Positions 25,121-34,138 are shown, counted from the stretch's first letter. The stretch: DNA of 64,000 bases from Mariniradius saccharolyticus AK6 (GCF_000330725.2 NZ_AMZY02000005.1:1-64000); one strand, 5' to 3'. Program-made: numbers and translations. Notes: generated by a model not told the origin, from the letters alone.

Positions 25121-26056
25121 ATGGAAAGCCTGACATTTACCTTGGATGATGAGCGCAGCCAAGAGCTCGAGCGGCTCTCGGCGCTTGGCTATACCCATGA
25201 GGAAATGGCCGTATATTTCGATGTGGACAAGCGGGTTTTCCTGCAGCTCGCACTCGATGTGGAATCCGAGGTCTACTACCGCATCCAGCGCGGCAAACTG
25301 ATGTCGGCAGCCAAGGAGCAATTGAAGCTCCTCGAAGCTGCCGAAGGAGGCAATATCTCTGCAGGGGAGCGCCTGTCGGATATCCGCCGCAATCGAGGCT
25401 GGGAAACCAGCAAGCTGGATATTTTCGGGGCCTTTGAGGATAAGCGCCTGATCGAGCGCCTGCAGGACTATCTCGAGGGTGGCAGCGTCAATAAGCTGTC
25501 TGCCGAAGAAGCGATCTACATCGATGCGCTGACGCTTTTCAATTCACTCGGTCGGAAACTAGGTCGACGCAATACTGTAGCCTTCTTCACCAAGGCACCT
25601 TTCAGCCTCTCCTACAGCCGTGCCTCGGAGATGTATGATGAGGCCATCAACCTATTCTATCGTGATCGTGGTGTCGAAAAAAAGGCCATGAGGCACCTGT
25701 TTGCCGACGAACTGCAGGAAGCTGCACGGATCGTCAAGGATAACGCCATCACCGCCAGGGATTGGGAGGTGTTTGGTGACCTCAAGATGAAGGCGGCCAA
25801 GCTGCTGGAACTGGATAGGGAAGATCCGCCGAAATTGCCCGCCGATGCCTACCAAAAACCCGTGCGCGTCTACAGCCTCGAGATTGAGAGCCTTGGGCTC
25901 CCATCGATCAACCGGCAACTGGTCGCCTCGCAGATCGAGGAACTCGATATCCCTGAGCGTGACAAGATCCGCTTGAAGCAGGATTCGCGTCTGCTACCCA
26001 TCAACCTGGAAGAAAAACTGCATGAGCTGGAGGAAGAAAGTAAAGGAGAACAGTAA
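25121..26056 (+). CDS. Terminase small subunit (putative)
   Basis: 311 aa, directly upstream of and overlapping (35 bp) the large terminase. The N-terminus contains a helix-turn-helix-like segment (LERLSALGYTHEEMAVYFDV) of the kind that recognises packaging sites; the rest is a long helical region (SAAKEQLKLLEAAEGGNISA) that could form the oligomerisation ring. It is larger than usual small terminases (about 150-200 aa). Assignment rests on position and the HTH. Confidence 0.7.
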   Translation: MESLTFTLDDERSQELERLSALGYTHEEMAVYFDVDKRVFLQLALDVESEVYYRIQRGKLMSAAKEQLKLLEAAEGGNISAGERLSDIRRNRGWETSKLDIFGAFEDKRLIERLQDYLEGGSVNKLSAEEAIYIDALTLFNSLGRKLGRRNTVAFFTKAPFSLSYSRASEMYDEAINLFYRDRGVEKKAMRHLFADELQEAARIVKDNAITARDWEVFGDLKMKAAKLLELDREDPPKLPADAYQKPVRVYSLEIESLGLPSINRQLVASQIEELDIPERDKIRLKQDSRLLPINLEEKLHELEEESKGEQ

Positions 26057-27770
26057 AGGCGTACAGACGGTTTTTGCCAACTGGCTCAGTCAGCTCACGA
26101 TGCTGCTGATGCCGCGATTCCTGTACCTGGTATCCGGCAGGGCATCTGCCAAGACTACCGATATCCTCGTGGAGCGACTGATCGAGATGGTCTATGACAT
26201 GCCCGGTGCACCGGTCGTATGGGTAGCGGATACGTACAGCAACCTGCAGAAAAACGTCTTGCGGACGGTTTCAGAGGGATTGAAGGCCAAAGGCATGGTT
26301 GAGGGTATCCACTACGTCGTGGGACGCAAGCCGCCCGAATACACGGCCGCACAGAAGGCCGATCTGCCGCCTGAGATCCGGGAGCATTTTTGGCAGCCCT
26401 ACAACAACATCGTGAGCTATCAGCACACGATGGTATTTTTCACGGGATTCAACATCACCTTTGGATCACTCGACCGGCCGGCATCGCTGGCAGGTGGTAA
26501 CTATGTGCATGTCTTCGGGGATGAGGCAAAGTATTTCCGCGAGGATCGGATCAGCAACCTACTGAAGGCCATCCGGGGATACAGGACCAAGTATGGCAAC
26601 TCGGTATTCTACCGCGGCCACACCTTCACGACGGATATGCCCAATCCCGGGCAGATCGGTCAATATGACTGGATACTGGACCGTGGCAAGAAGATGAAGA
26701 CAAAAGGCCTGCTGCTCGTGCTGAAGGCCGCCATCATCGTGAATGAATCCCTGCAGGAATACCTCGCAGCATGCCAGGAAGGCAATACCGAGGAGCGGAT
26801 CAAAAAGAAGCGCGTCTGGCAACGCTGGGTAGAGCGCTGGATCGCTGCCAGGATGCATGCGGATGCGCATACCTTTTTCTACATCGCTTCCTCGTATGTC
26901 AATGTGGATGTACTGACTCCGGAGTGGTTTGAGGATGCGTTCAAGGACGATTTCAGCGACGTGAAGACCGCTATCCTATCGATGTATCCAAAGCTGGAAA
27001 AAGGGCAGCTATTCTATGCCAACCTGTCTGAGCGGCACTTCTACATGAATGGAAACGATCCCGTATGGGCCGAACGCTTTGGACTCAATGAGGATGAGGA
27101 CTGTCGTATCCTGAAATACCATGACCTCGCCAAGGCCATCGATGCCGGGGCTGACTTCGGCAACATGATCAGTCTAAGCTTGGCACAGGATATCCAGGGA
27201 TATTATCGGGTCAATAACTTTATATATACCCTCAGTCCCGAGTGGATCCGCGAGCTGGCGGATAAGTTTCTGGCATTCTACAAGCCACAGAAGGAGAAGA
27301 CGCTGAATCTATACTATGACCGCGCGGCCAACAACTACAAGAAAGCCAAACAGGATCTGGCCTCTCAGCTGAAGCATGCCATCGAGAAGGATGCGGATGG
27401 CAAGCCGACCGGCTGGAAGGTGCTGCTGATGTCGGAGGGTCAGGGCAATATCCCGATGAATGAGGAGTATGGATTTATGATGGAGCTGCTGGGTGGCGGG
27501 AATAAGCGCATGCCGAAAGTATTGATCGACTTCTACCGCTGCAAGCCGCTGCGCTGCTCCCTAGAGCTGGCACCTGCCAAGATCAAGGAATCCGGCAACA
27601 AAACGATAGTGGTGAAGAATAAAAAGTCCGAGAGTCTTCCGATACATCGCCTACCGCTCGAGTCCACCAATCCCAGCGACAGTTTCAAATACCTGATGAT
27701 GCGCAATGCCTGGCGAAAGCTCGTGCACCGCAGGGAAGTGTTTACGGGCAGTGCGAGCGTGAGGGGTTAG
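26022..27770 (+). CDS. terL: Terminase large subunit
   Basis: 582 aa DNA-packaging motor. Walker A-like SGRASAKTTD near residue 38, then VVWVADTYSNLQ, and Walker B-like HVFGDEAKYF near residue 163. The C-terminal nuclease half has acidic residues in DAGADFGNMISLSLAQD (around residue 374) and a downstream NLYYDRAANNYKKAKQDL region typical of the RNase H-like terminase nuclease. ATG 26022 lies inside the small terminase gene, so translation is coupled. Confidence 0.88.
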   Translation: MSWRKKVKENSKGVQTVFANWLSQLTMLLMPRFLYLVSGRASAKTTDILVERLIEMVYDMPGAPVVWVADTYSNLQKNVLRTVSEGLKAKGMVEGIHYVVGRKPPEYTAAQKADLPPEIREHFWQPYNNIVSYQHTMVFFTGFNITFGSLDRPASLAGGNYVHVFGDEAKYFREDRISNLLKAIRGYRTKYGNSVFYRGHTFTTDMPNPGQIGQYDWILDRGKKMKTKGLLLVLKAAIIVNESLQEYLAACQEGNTEERIKKKRVWQRWVERWIAARMHADAHTFFYIASSYVNVDVLTPEWFEDAFKDDFSDVKTAILSMYPKLEKGQLFYANLSERHFYMNGNDPVWAERFGLNEDEDCRILKYHDLAKAIDAGADFGNMISLSLAQDIQGYYRVNNFIYTLSPEWIRELADKFLAFYKPQKEKTLNLYYDRAANNYKKAKQDLASQLKHAIEKDADGKPTGWKVLLMSEGQGNIPMNEEYGFMMELLGGGNKRMPKVLIDFYRCKPLRCSLELAPAKIKESGNKTIVVKNKKSESLPIHRLPLESTNPSDSFKYLMMRNAWRKLVHRREVFTGSASVRG

Positions 27771-27850
27771 GGAAAACTTTTTTTGAAATCAATGCGTTCT
27801 TGATGTGTAATACCGTTAGAAAAAAATATTATTGAAAATATTTATAGTTG

Positions 27851-27882
27851 ATTGTGTTTCAGAAATGAACCAGATATAATTG
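27851..27882 (+). promoter_or_regulatory. Candidate Bacteroidetes promoter for hicBA
   Basis: ATTG at 27851-27854, 20 nt, then TATAATTG at 27875-27882, near the TTTG-N19-TAnnTTTG consensus with one extra base, 32 bp before hicB. The 140 bp here are much more AT-rich than the phage genes. Confidence 0.35.
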
Positions 27883-27914
27883 TAAATATTTTTACTGTCA
27901 GCTCAACCCTCAAT

Positions 27915-28301
27915 ATGTCTAATCTGTCATTCAAAGGTGACCTCCGTACTGGTGGCACCGGGATCAAAACCCAATTATCTCTAATTCATTTTATTGAGGA
28001 CAACGTTCACATCATTTATTCTCCTGCCTTGGATTTGACGGGATACGGGAACAATGAGGTCGAAGCGAAAGATTCCTTCCAAGTTGTTTTGGGTGAATTT
28101 ATGACGTATGGCCTTAATAAAAAGTGCCTTTTTGAAGAGTTGAAAAAATTAGGCTGGAAAGTGAGAGGCAGCAAGAAAAAACCCAAAGTGGAAAGTCCTG
28201 ACATCTCAGATATGATGAAAGTGAATGCTGATCTGGGTGAAGTGATCAACAAAAAGGATTATACTAAATATCATCAGGAGGTACTGATCCCTGCCTATTA
28301 A
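27915..28301 (+). CDS. hicB: HicB-family antitoxin
   Basis: 128 aa from ATG 27915. The core HIIYSPALDLTGYGNNEVEAKDSF then VVLGEFMTYGLNKKCLFEEL KKLGW is typical of the HicB partial RNase H-like fold in Bacteroidetes. A basic/acidic C-terminal tail may carry the DNA-binding part. It neutralises the adjacent HicA toxin and usually represses the pair. The gene lies in an AT-rich insertion between terminase and portal with its own likely promoter. Confidence 0.8.
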   Translation: MSNLSFKGDLRTGGTGIKTQLSLIHFIEDNVHIIYSPALDLTGYGNNEVEAKDSFQVVLGEFMTYGLNKKCLFEELKKLGWKVRGSKKKPKVESPDISDMMKVNADLGEVINKKDYTKYHQEVLIPAY

Positions 28302-28310
28302 CTTTTTTTG

Positions 28311-28550
28311 ATGTCGACCAATAGGCTGTCAAACGTATCCCTAGCAGATTACATATTGTTCCTCAACAAAGCTGGCTGCAAGGAAATCAGGAGAAATGGG
28401 GGGCATATAATCTTCTCAAAAAAGGAGCTTACCCGACCGATCGTCGTCCAATCCCACATAGATCCTGTTCCCGAATTCATCATCAAAAATGCCCTGAGGG
28501 CGCTAGGATTGACAAAAAAGGATTTTTTCGAGATTCTGTTTAATCAGTAG
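28311..28550 (+). CDS. hicA: HicA-family mRNA interferase toxin
   Basis: 79 aa from ATG 28311 (a TTG at 28308 is also possible). The double-stranded-RNA-binding-like fold is visible in GCKEIRRNGGHIIFSKKELT followed by RPIVVQSH; the His in GGH is the expected catalytic residue. HicA toxins cleave mRNA. Order is antitoxin first. It probably stabilises the prophage or blocks superinfection; that role is inferred from context. Confidence 0.8.
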   Translation: MSTNRLSNVSLADYILFLNKAGCKEIRRNGGHIIFSKKELTRPIVVQSHIDPVPEFIIKNALRALGLTKKDFFEILFNQ

Positions 28551-28626
28551 CCATAACCTAAAAAACTCGAGCGAAAGATCGCGTACCAAAAAGAAGAATT
28601 CACAGGCAGTTCTAGTATGAATGAGA

Positions 28627-29271
28627 CTAGTTATTCGGGAAAAAATCTTTAGGAATCTGGTATTTTTCAGACGGGTAAGTGTTTCCAAGTGTGTCGGTTA
28701 GTTCAAAATAAAATTTGAAAGACGGTATCTCTTCTATACTCAGACCTGACAAATCAACATAGATAGTTTTCTTTTTTTTCTCTCCTGGAGGGTAATTGAA
28801 CCTACAGTCTGAATCAAAAATTGCGCTCTCTTTGCGCCTTATCAATTGATTGGGACCAGTTTCAATGACAATTTCAAGTCTTTCGAGAATAATCAGGTTA
28901 TCTGATACATTCGTAATCGAAAAGTCAAACGGAACCTTGTCTATTTTCCTAACCAGCTGATCATAACCAAATCTTTGATTAAGCTCCAATTTTAGTTTAA
29001 AATCCCTTTTTTCTTTTTTGGCTTCAAGGTCCTTTTGAAAATTCAAAGCTTCTTGCGCGATCCTGGCTGATTTTTCAGCAATTTCATTTGACTTCACTGC
29101 AATCCTGGCTGATTTTTCAGCAATTTCATTTGACTTCACTGCAATCCTGTTGGCAGTATCACTTTTCCGGTTTGCCCTAATCGCGACCACCAAAGCCACA
29201 ATAGCAATTAATACAGTGACAACTTTATCCCAGGAATTAGTAAGCCAGTTAACTATTTCAATTGTTTCCAT
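28627..29271 (-). CDS. Membrane-anchored hypothetical protein with internal repeat
   Basis: 214 aa, reading against all its neighbours. One N-terminal membrane helix (VVTVLIAIVALVVAIRA), then a helical linker containing two exact 14-residue repeats (AVKSNEIAEKSARI), a coiled coil, and a beta-rich C-terminal domain (DFSITNVSDNLIILERLEIV). AT-rich like hicBA. It resembles lysogenic conversion or immunity-type membrane proteins in layout; no family recognised. Convergent with hicA. Confidence 0.7.
   Translation of the reverse strand: METIEIVNWLTNSWDKVVTVLIAIVALVVAIRANRKSDTANRIAVKSNEIAEKSARIAVKSNEIAEKSARIAQEALNFQKDLEAKKEKRDFKLKLELNQRFGYDQLVRKIDKVPFDFSITNVSDNLIILERLEIVIETGPNQLIRRKESAIFDSDCRFNYPPGEKKKKTIYVDLSGLSIEEIPSFKFYFELTDTLGNTYPSEKYQIPKDFFPNN
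29060..29143. repeat. Two exact 42-bp tandem repeats inside the minus-strand gene
   Basis: Units 29060-29101 and 29102-29143 are identical, followed by a partial third (atcctg). They encode the duplicated 14-residue linker segment and keep the frame. Confidence 0.9.
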
Positions 29272-29340
29272 TTTCGAATATACGAATTAGTTTATAATCC
29301 TGTCCTTTCCCTCTTTCTACTGGCTTGCGAAATTGGTACC

Positions 29341-29622
29341 ATGAGCCAATTGACTGTTTTTGAAGCCATCAACGAGATGCGGAAGCTGTCTGCTGATGGG
29401 CTTTCTTTTTCTTTTTCATTCATGTCGTACGAGCGCAGCAAGCAGACTACGCATGGCATCGTGGAAGTGAGGAATGCCCGTCTGCGCAACAAGTCGCCCA
29501 TGGTAGCCTTCGAAAACTCGGAAATGATCGAGCCCTACTATGACCTGGACACCAACGAGCCCAGGCGATTCTATCAGCCTACATTGATGACATTCAACGG
29601 CCGGCAGGTCACCTTGATATGA
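29341..29622 (+). CDS. Hypothetical phage protein before portal
   Basis: 93 aa, ATG 29341; its stop overlaps the portal start. It begins MSQLTVFEAINEMRKLSADG, and the rest is beta-rich (FSFSFMSYERSKQTTHGIVE). Similar small proteins precede portal genes in Bacteroidetes phages only by impression; function unknown. Confidence 0.6.
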   Translation: MSQLTVFEAINEMRKLSADGLSFSFSFMSYERSKQTTHGIVEVRNARLRNKSPMVAFENSEMIEPYYDLDTNEPRRFYQPTLMTFNGRQVTLI

Positions 29623-30998
29623 CGGACACCTTGCAAAAAACCAAGTTGGGAGATACCCGCATCCTGCAGCTGGACGCGACGGCTTTTGTCGTCGGCAGCA
29701 ATCCCTTCCAATCCTTCGATTCCTTTATCGGACTGCAAAAGAACATCGACTGGGAAGCGGATCCCACAGTCGTGCAGGGCGTGAAGCTCGTGCCGCATGG
29801 TCTCAACAATGACCTGCCCGTGATCATCCGCGACATCATGGACAAAAACAACCTCGCGCCCGGCATCGTCGAGCGTGAGATTGGCCTGCTCTATGGGGAT
29901 GGTCCACACCTGTACAAGTTGGTATTTGAAAACGGATTTGCGAAGCGCGAATACGTAACGGATCCCGAAGTGCAGGCTTGGCTGGATACCTGGGACTACA
30001 AGCGGTACATCGACATGGCCATGGTCGAGTTCAAGTACATGAAGGGAGTCTATACCAAGGTTATCCGCAACCGTGGCCCAAGGATCGGCAATGCCGGCAG
30101 GATCAATTACCTGCAGGTCGTGCCATCTACTGATGCCAGGCTCGAATGGCCCGAAACGGGCCCCAAGCGTCTTGAATCCGTGAAGCGGATATATGTAGGT
30201 GACTTCCAAAACCACTGCCTCTATACCGGTCTGACGGGATACCCTGTCTTTGATCCTTATGATCCATTCAAGTATCCGATCAGTATCGGGTATGACAACA
30301 AGTACAGCTTTGGCCGCAACTTCTACAGCGTGCCGAGCTACTACGGTTCGCTGAACTGGATCATGCGCTCCTCCGATATCCCGGACGTGCTCAAGTACCT
30401 GAGTGAAAACGGGATCACCTCGGCATTCCATATCCACAGTCCCGCCGACTACTGGAAGGATAAGTCCGATAAGCTGAAGGAAATGTATCCGTCCGAGACA
30501 GACCAGGAGCTGCAGAAGCGACTGGAAAAGTTGAAGGATGACACCTTTGACCAAATGTCCAAGGTGCTGACCGGCAAACGCAACGCGGGCAAATTCATCG
30601 AGACGGTCGACTTCTACGATGTAGATGGAAATCTCTGCGCCTGGAAGGTGGAAGCGATCGATCAGAAGGTAAAGGACTTCATCGAGAGCCAACTGAAGAT
30701 CAGCGAAAAGGCGGACAGTGCCACTACCTCCGGGATGGGATTGCATCCTTCCCTCTCCAATATCATCGTCAACGGACAGCTCTCCAGCGGCTCTCAGATG
30801 CTCTACGCACTGAAGCTCTACATGGCTTCGGATACGACAATCCCAGAAGAAGTGGTATTCCAGAAGCTGAACCAGGCGATCCGCGCCAACTTCCCCAATA
30901 AAGGCCTCAGGATGGGTTTCTACCATCACAGTGTAGCCAGGGAAGAAGACGTCAATCCGGAGGGAAGGGTGATGAATTCGGCGGCGGAGGAAAGGTAG
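29619..30998 (+). CDS. Portal protein (putative)
   Basis: 459 aa. Portal-like layout: an N-terminal extension, a central wing (DWEADPTVVQGVKLVPHGLN), aromatic-rich stem region (YSFGRNFYSVPSYYGSLNWI) and a C-terminal helical crown (DFIESQLKISEKADSATTSG). It follows the terminase block, is the right size (portals are 400-600 aa), and is followed by connector-sized proteins. No motif is diagnostic, so the assignment is by size, position and architecture. Confidence 0.7.
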   Translation: MTDTLQKTKLGDTRILQLDATAFVVGSNPFQSFDSFIGLQKNIDWEADPTVVQGVKLVPHGLNNDLPVIIRDIMDKNNLAPGIVEREIGLLYGDGPHLYKLVFENGFAKREYVTDPEVQAWLDTWDYKRYIDMAMVEFKYMKGVYTKVIRNRGPRIGNAGRINYLQVVPSTDARLEWPETGPKRLESVKRIYVGDFQNHCLYTGLTGYPVFDPYDPFKYPISIGYDNKYSFGRNFYSVPSYYGSLNWIMRSSDIPDVLKYLSENGITSAFHIHSPADYWKDKSDKLKEMYPSETDQELQKRLEKLKDDTFDQMSKVLTGKRNAGKFIETVDFYDVDGNLCAWKVEAIDQKVKDFIESQLKISEKADSATTSGMGLHPSLSNIIVNGQLSSGSQMLYALKLYMASDTTIPEEVVFQKLNQAIRANFPNKGLRMGFYHHSVAREEDVNPEGRVMNSAAEER

Positions 30999-31032
30999 AA
31001 AGAGACACAGGACACAAGACGCAAGACACAAG

Positions 31033-32076
31033 ATGTTGTTCAACAAATCAAATAACGGCGCTGAGGAACTGCGGGAGCGGACCGGGAGCTACTATGCCAA
31101 CAATGACTTTGCGCGGATCTCCACGGATGTAATGCTGGCTGAGGAGGAAATGATCAAGCTGGTGGGCAAAGCTGTCTACAACAAAGCCCTCGACCACTAC
31201 AAGAGCAGCTCTTACAATCTGGCCAACCCGAGCGCCGATCAGGCGAAGCTTGACAAGCTTGTCAAGCTGCTGCAGATGCCGATCGCCTACAAAGCGACTT
31301 TCAACTACTACCAATCGAACTTGGTCAGCCACCAGGACAGCGGCCGCAAGGTCTCCATCGACAACGAAAACGAGAAGATGGCTTGGGAGTGGATGCTCGA
31401 CCGGGACGATGAGGCGCAGCTGCGCAAGGTCAATCAGACCACCGATCTCCTGATCAACTGGCTGGAATCGGAAAAACTGGCGGAATGGATGGACTCCGAC
31501 AATAGACGGACAGCCAGGAAGCTATTCGTCAATTCGGAAACGATCTTCCAAGATGGCTATCCGATTGACCAATCACCAAGGTTTTTCTATACCGTGCTGC
31601 CCTTCAACAAGGAGATTCAGCAGCGTACGATCAAGAAGGCCCTTGGTGCCCAATACGAACATCTTCTCAACTACTGGATAGCTCTGCAGTCAGATGCGGG
31701 CGAAGCCGGCAGCGGATCCGGAAGTACTAACGGCGGCATCCCATCCGCTCCAGGGGATGCCACACTGGAAGCGATCCTGCCACTTGTGCAAAAAGCCATC
31801 CCGCTTTTGGTAATGTCCATGGCTGTAAAGCGACTGGCACTGCAGGTGCTCCCTGAGGGCGTGGTCCAGCAGTACAAGTCCGACCGGGCAGCCAGGGCAG
31901 GATCCAAGCCGATCGAGCTGCGCGAAATCATCGACTGGCATGTGAAAAAGCTGCAGGACGATGCCGATACACACCTCAACGACATCAAGGAAATTCTCCG
32001 GGCATCCAATCCCGAGGCTTCCACCTATCAGCTATTGCCCAACAACAGTGAGAGCAACAAGTATTTCCGTACATGA
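31033..32076 (+). CDS. Head-tail connector-type protein (DUF6712-like)
   Basis: 347 aa. The first 70 residues (LAEEEMIKLVGKAVYNKALD) and the following NYYQSNLVSHQDSGRKVSID pattern match a Bacteroidetes phage family I associate with DUF6712, found next to portals. It also has a Gly/Ser linker near residue 225 and a helical C-terminal part. The gap before it (31001-31032) holds the gacacaagacgcaag repeat. Probably an adaptor between portal and tail. Confidence 0.5.
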   Translation: MLFNKSNNGAEELRERTGSYYANNDFARISTDVMLAEEEMIKLVGKAVYNKALDHYKSSSYNLANPSADQAKLDKLVKLLQMPIAYKATFNYYQSNLVSHQDSGRKVSIDNENEKMAWEWMLDRDDEAQLRKVNQTTDLLINWLESEKLAEWMDSDNRRTARKLFVNSETIFQDGYPIDQSPRFFYTVLPFNKEIQQRTIKKALGAQYEHLLNYWIALQSDAGEAGSGSGSTNGGIPSAPGDATLEAILPLVQKAIPLLVMSMAVKRLALQVLPEGVVQQYKSDRAARAGSKPIELREIIDWHVKKLQDDADTHLNDIKEILRASNPEASTYQLLPNNSESNKYFRT

Positions 32077-33005
32077 ACACCGTCGAGATACCCGAAAAAT
32101 CCATCAAGCTCGAAATCCCCTCCCACTGGGATGAGATGAGCGACAGCCAGCGCCGCTACTGCCTCAAGCAGGCGGTATGGGCGAGCCTTGGGATTATCGG
32201 CGTACAGGAGGCTAAGGTGCGCTGTCTGTACCATCTGATGGATATCGAGCGCGACAGCCGGTCGGTGATGTGGGACCGGATCAGGTCTGAGGCGCAGGTC
32301 AGCGATAAGTACAGCAGGATTTTTCTCCTGTGCGAGGAGCTGGTGACCTTCCTCTTTGCGGCCAATGAAAAGGGCGAGTTGGAAATCAATTACGATACGG
32401 TGTACAATCATTTCCCTGAGTTGCGCGCGAGCAAAGTCACACTCTACGGCCCTGCGCACCTCTGCGCTGATCTGACATTTGGGGAGTTTCGCGCTGCCAT
32501 CGAGTACATGGAATCGAGCTTCCAGTCCAGGGATGATATGGACATCTGCAGGATGATCGCCTGCCTGTATCGACCTGAGCGGCAGGACTACGATATGGTA
32601 GCGCATTCGGAAAGTTGGGATGGACAGCGAAAGCAGCCCTTCAATCGTGCCTTGGTACCTGTTAATGCCGGGCTTGTGGCCAAAATCGGCACCGTGTACC
32701 GGACGGCTGTGCTGCTGTGGTTCAGCTACGTGGTCAAATACATACAGACCGAAGACCTGCAGATCGGTGGTGTGACGGTCAATTTCTCCCCGCTCTTTGG
32801 CGGTAAGCGCAAGGCCATGGACGATGATGCGCCCCGATCGGGATCCGGCTACGGCTGGATATCGGTACTCAACGCGATCGCCAAGGAAGGTCCCTATGGA
32901 GATATGGACAAGACGGAGAAAGCGGGGCTTTTTGACGTGCTGCTCTACATGCTCGAGATGCATGAGCAAAACGAAAAACTCAAACAAAAATCCAAAAAGA
33001 AATGA
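32073..33005 (+). CDS. Hypothetical structural or chaperone-like protein
   Basis: 310 aa, overlapping the preceding and following genes by 4 bp. Mixed alpha/beta. Segments FGEFRAAIEYMESSFQSRDD and GYGWISVLNAIAKEGPYGDM resemble parts of tail-assembly chaperones, but the assignment is not firm. The C-terminus is a Lys-rich helix (NEKLKQKSKKK). Confidence 0.55.
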   Translation: MNTVEIPEKSIKLEIPSHWDEMSDSQRRYCLKQAVWASLGIIGVQEAKVRCLYHLMDIERDSRSVMWDRIRSEAQVSDKYSRIFLLCEELVTFLFAANEKGELEINYDTVYNHFPELRASKVTLYGPAHLCADLTFGEFRAAIEYMESSFQSRDDMDICRMIACLYRPERQDYDMVAHSESWDGQRKQPFNRALVPVNAGLVAKIGTVYRTAVLLWFSYVVKYIQTEDLQIGGVTVNFSPLFGGKRKAMDDDAPRSGSGYGWISVLNAIAKEGPYGDMDKTEKAGLFDVLLYMLEMHEQNEKLKQKSKKK

Positions 33006-33430
33006 TCGGGATCAGGGAATATGCCATCTACATGCAGCAAGTCGTGGACGAGATCCCGGCGCTGAAGGAAATGATCATGGTGGCCGAAGACAATCACGCT
33101 ATCAACAGGCTGAAGGATAAGCCTGGGATGATCCTCGCGGCCGTCATCCCCAACAGCCAGGGCACTGGCGATGTGGGCATGTCCTCCGATAAGCAGACCG
33201 GGTATCTATTTGTAATCGAAAAACGCAGCAACGATGCTACACAGCAGAAAGAAATCGATCAATACGGCCGCACGCAGGATGCGATGCTGGCGGTCAGGTC
33301 CAAGATCGAGGAGGACGCCGAGGATGGGTGCTCGCCATTTACCAGACTCGAGATCAGCTCCATCGGCATCGAGCCCGAGTTCAACATCTTCGGCGGATGG
33401 AACGGGTGGAGCATGCTGTTCACATTCTAA
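33002..33430 (+). CDS. Tail completion/terminator-like protein (putative)
   Basis: 142 aa, last gene of the head-tail joining block. Size, position after the connector, and the aromatic C-terminal end (NIFGGWNGWSMLFTF) fit small tail-terminator proteins; no diagnostic motif. A strong terminator follows at 33534. Confidence 0.5.
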   Translation: MIGIREYAIYMQQVVDEIPALKEMIMVAEDNHAINRLKDKPGMILAAVIPNSQGTGDVGMSSDKQTGYLFVIEKRSNDATQQKEIDQYGRTQDAMLAVRSKIEEDAEDGCSPFTRLEISSIGIEPEFNIFGGWNGWSMLFTF

Positions 33431-33533
33431 GACCGGCAGATACAAGAGCATCAGCCCATGGAGTGGCTTTGTGACCGAGGTCTGGTGTACCAAATGCAAA
33501 CGGGTGATATTTTTTGAGATAGATTGAAAGGCA

Positions 33534-33566
33534 CCGGCAGGAAGGGTAATCCTGCCGGATTTTTTA
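33534..33566 (+). terminator. Strong rho-independent terminator
   Basis: Perfect 9-bp stem ccggcagga (33534-33542) and tcctgccgg (33550-33558), loop agggtaa, followed by ATTTTTTA. It ends the portal/connector transcript and marks the left edge of the AT-rich accessory island. Confidence 0.88.
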
Positions 33567-33600
33567 TTTATATGTAAATATTCCAAAATATTTATATAAA
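33567..33600. promoter_or_regulatory. Imperfect AT palindrome upstream of the 33654 gene
   Basis: tttatatgtaaatatt (33567-33582) faces aatatttatataaa (33587-33600), with a 2-nt difference between arms. The right arm shares atatttatata with the perfect palindrome at 37087-37114. Candidate operator; the gap 33431-33653 is otherwise non-coding. Confidence 0.4.
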
Positions 33601-33653
33601 AAATTTGCAAAGCTGGCGAATGATCCTGAAATTGGCTCCTGCTAAAACATCAA

Positions 33654-34136
33654 ATGGATATGGAAACTATCATCACACTTGCCAAAAGAAAGTCGCTCAA
33701 CGAGCGTGCCATCGCAAAAGGTCTATTTGCAGACCTGGAAAAACCCTTCAAATTAATCATTGCTTCAAATGATCCTTCGGACATCTTCCGGACTGTTCAT
33801 CTCAAGAATGACAAAGTAGTATTGGAGCTGATTATCGAGGATCCAAAATTGGGAGATCAAATCCGTACCCAGGAAATGGGTAAGGAATCATTTTGGGCGG
33901 CTCTTGCCGTGGATCCCATGGAGCATATCGCCTCTAACAGAGAAGTTTGGTTCGAATTTACGGGAGGATTTCCCGAAGGAGATTACGAGCTCGAGCGCGA
34001 AGGCTACGTGATCGGCAACAAGTACAAGGGGATACTGCATCCCGAGGCGGCAGGCGGTGCCGGTCAGGTCTGGACCGTGGCAGCATCCGGTAATGACTGT
34101 GTGTTTTATGTGGGGGAAAATTGTAAAGTGCTTTAG
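33654..34136 (+). CDS. Hypothetical accessory protein
   Basis: 160 aa, ATG 33654 preceded by the leader gctaaaacatcaa. Mixed sequence, with a compact C-terminal half rich in Gly (EFTGGFPEGDYELEREGYVI, AAGGAGQVWTVAASGN). No family recognised. First gene of the accessory island; AT-richer than the neighbouring structural genes. Confidence 0.6.
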   Translation: MDMETIITLAKRKSLNERAIAKGLFADLEKPFKLIIASNDPSDIFRTVHLKNDKVVLELIIEDPKLGDQIRTQEMGKESFWAALAVDPMEHIASNREVWFEFTGGFPEGDYELEREGYVIGNKYKGILHPEAAGGAGQVWTVAASGNDCVFYVGENCKVL

Positions 34137-34138
34137 TG

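Noticed and set aside
29574-31046. 490-aa leftward ORF opposite the portal gene
   Set aside because: Exact antisense shadow of a convincing portal gene in a GC-rich third-codon-position context.
32028-32987. 319-aa leftward ORF
   Set aside because: Antisense shadow of the 32073-33005 gene, which fits the operon by 4-bp overlaps.
33440-33527. Short Com-like zinc-knuckle ORF (WCTKCKR)
   Set aside because: No ATG, and only one Cys pair; a GTG would leave 18 residues.
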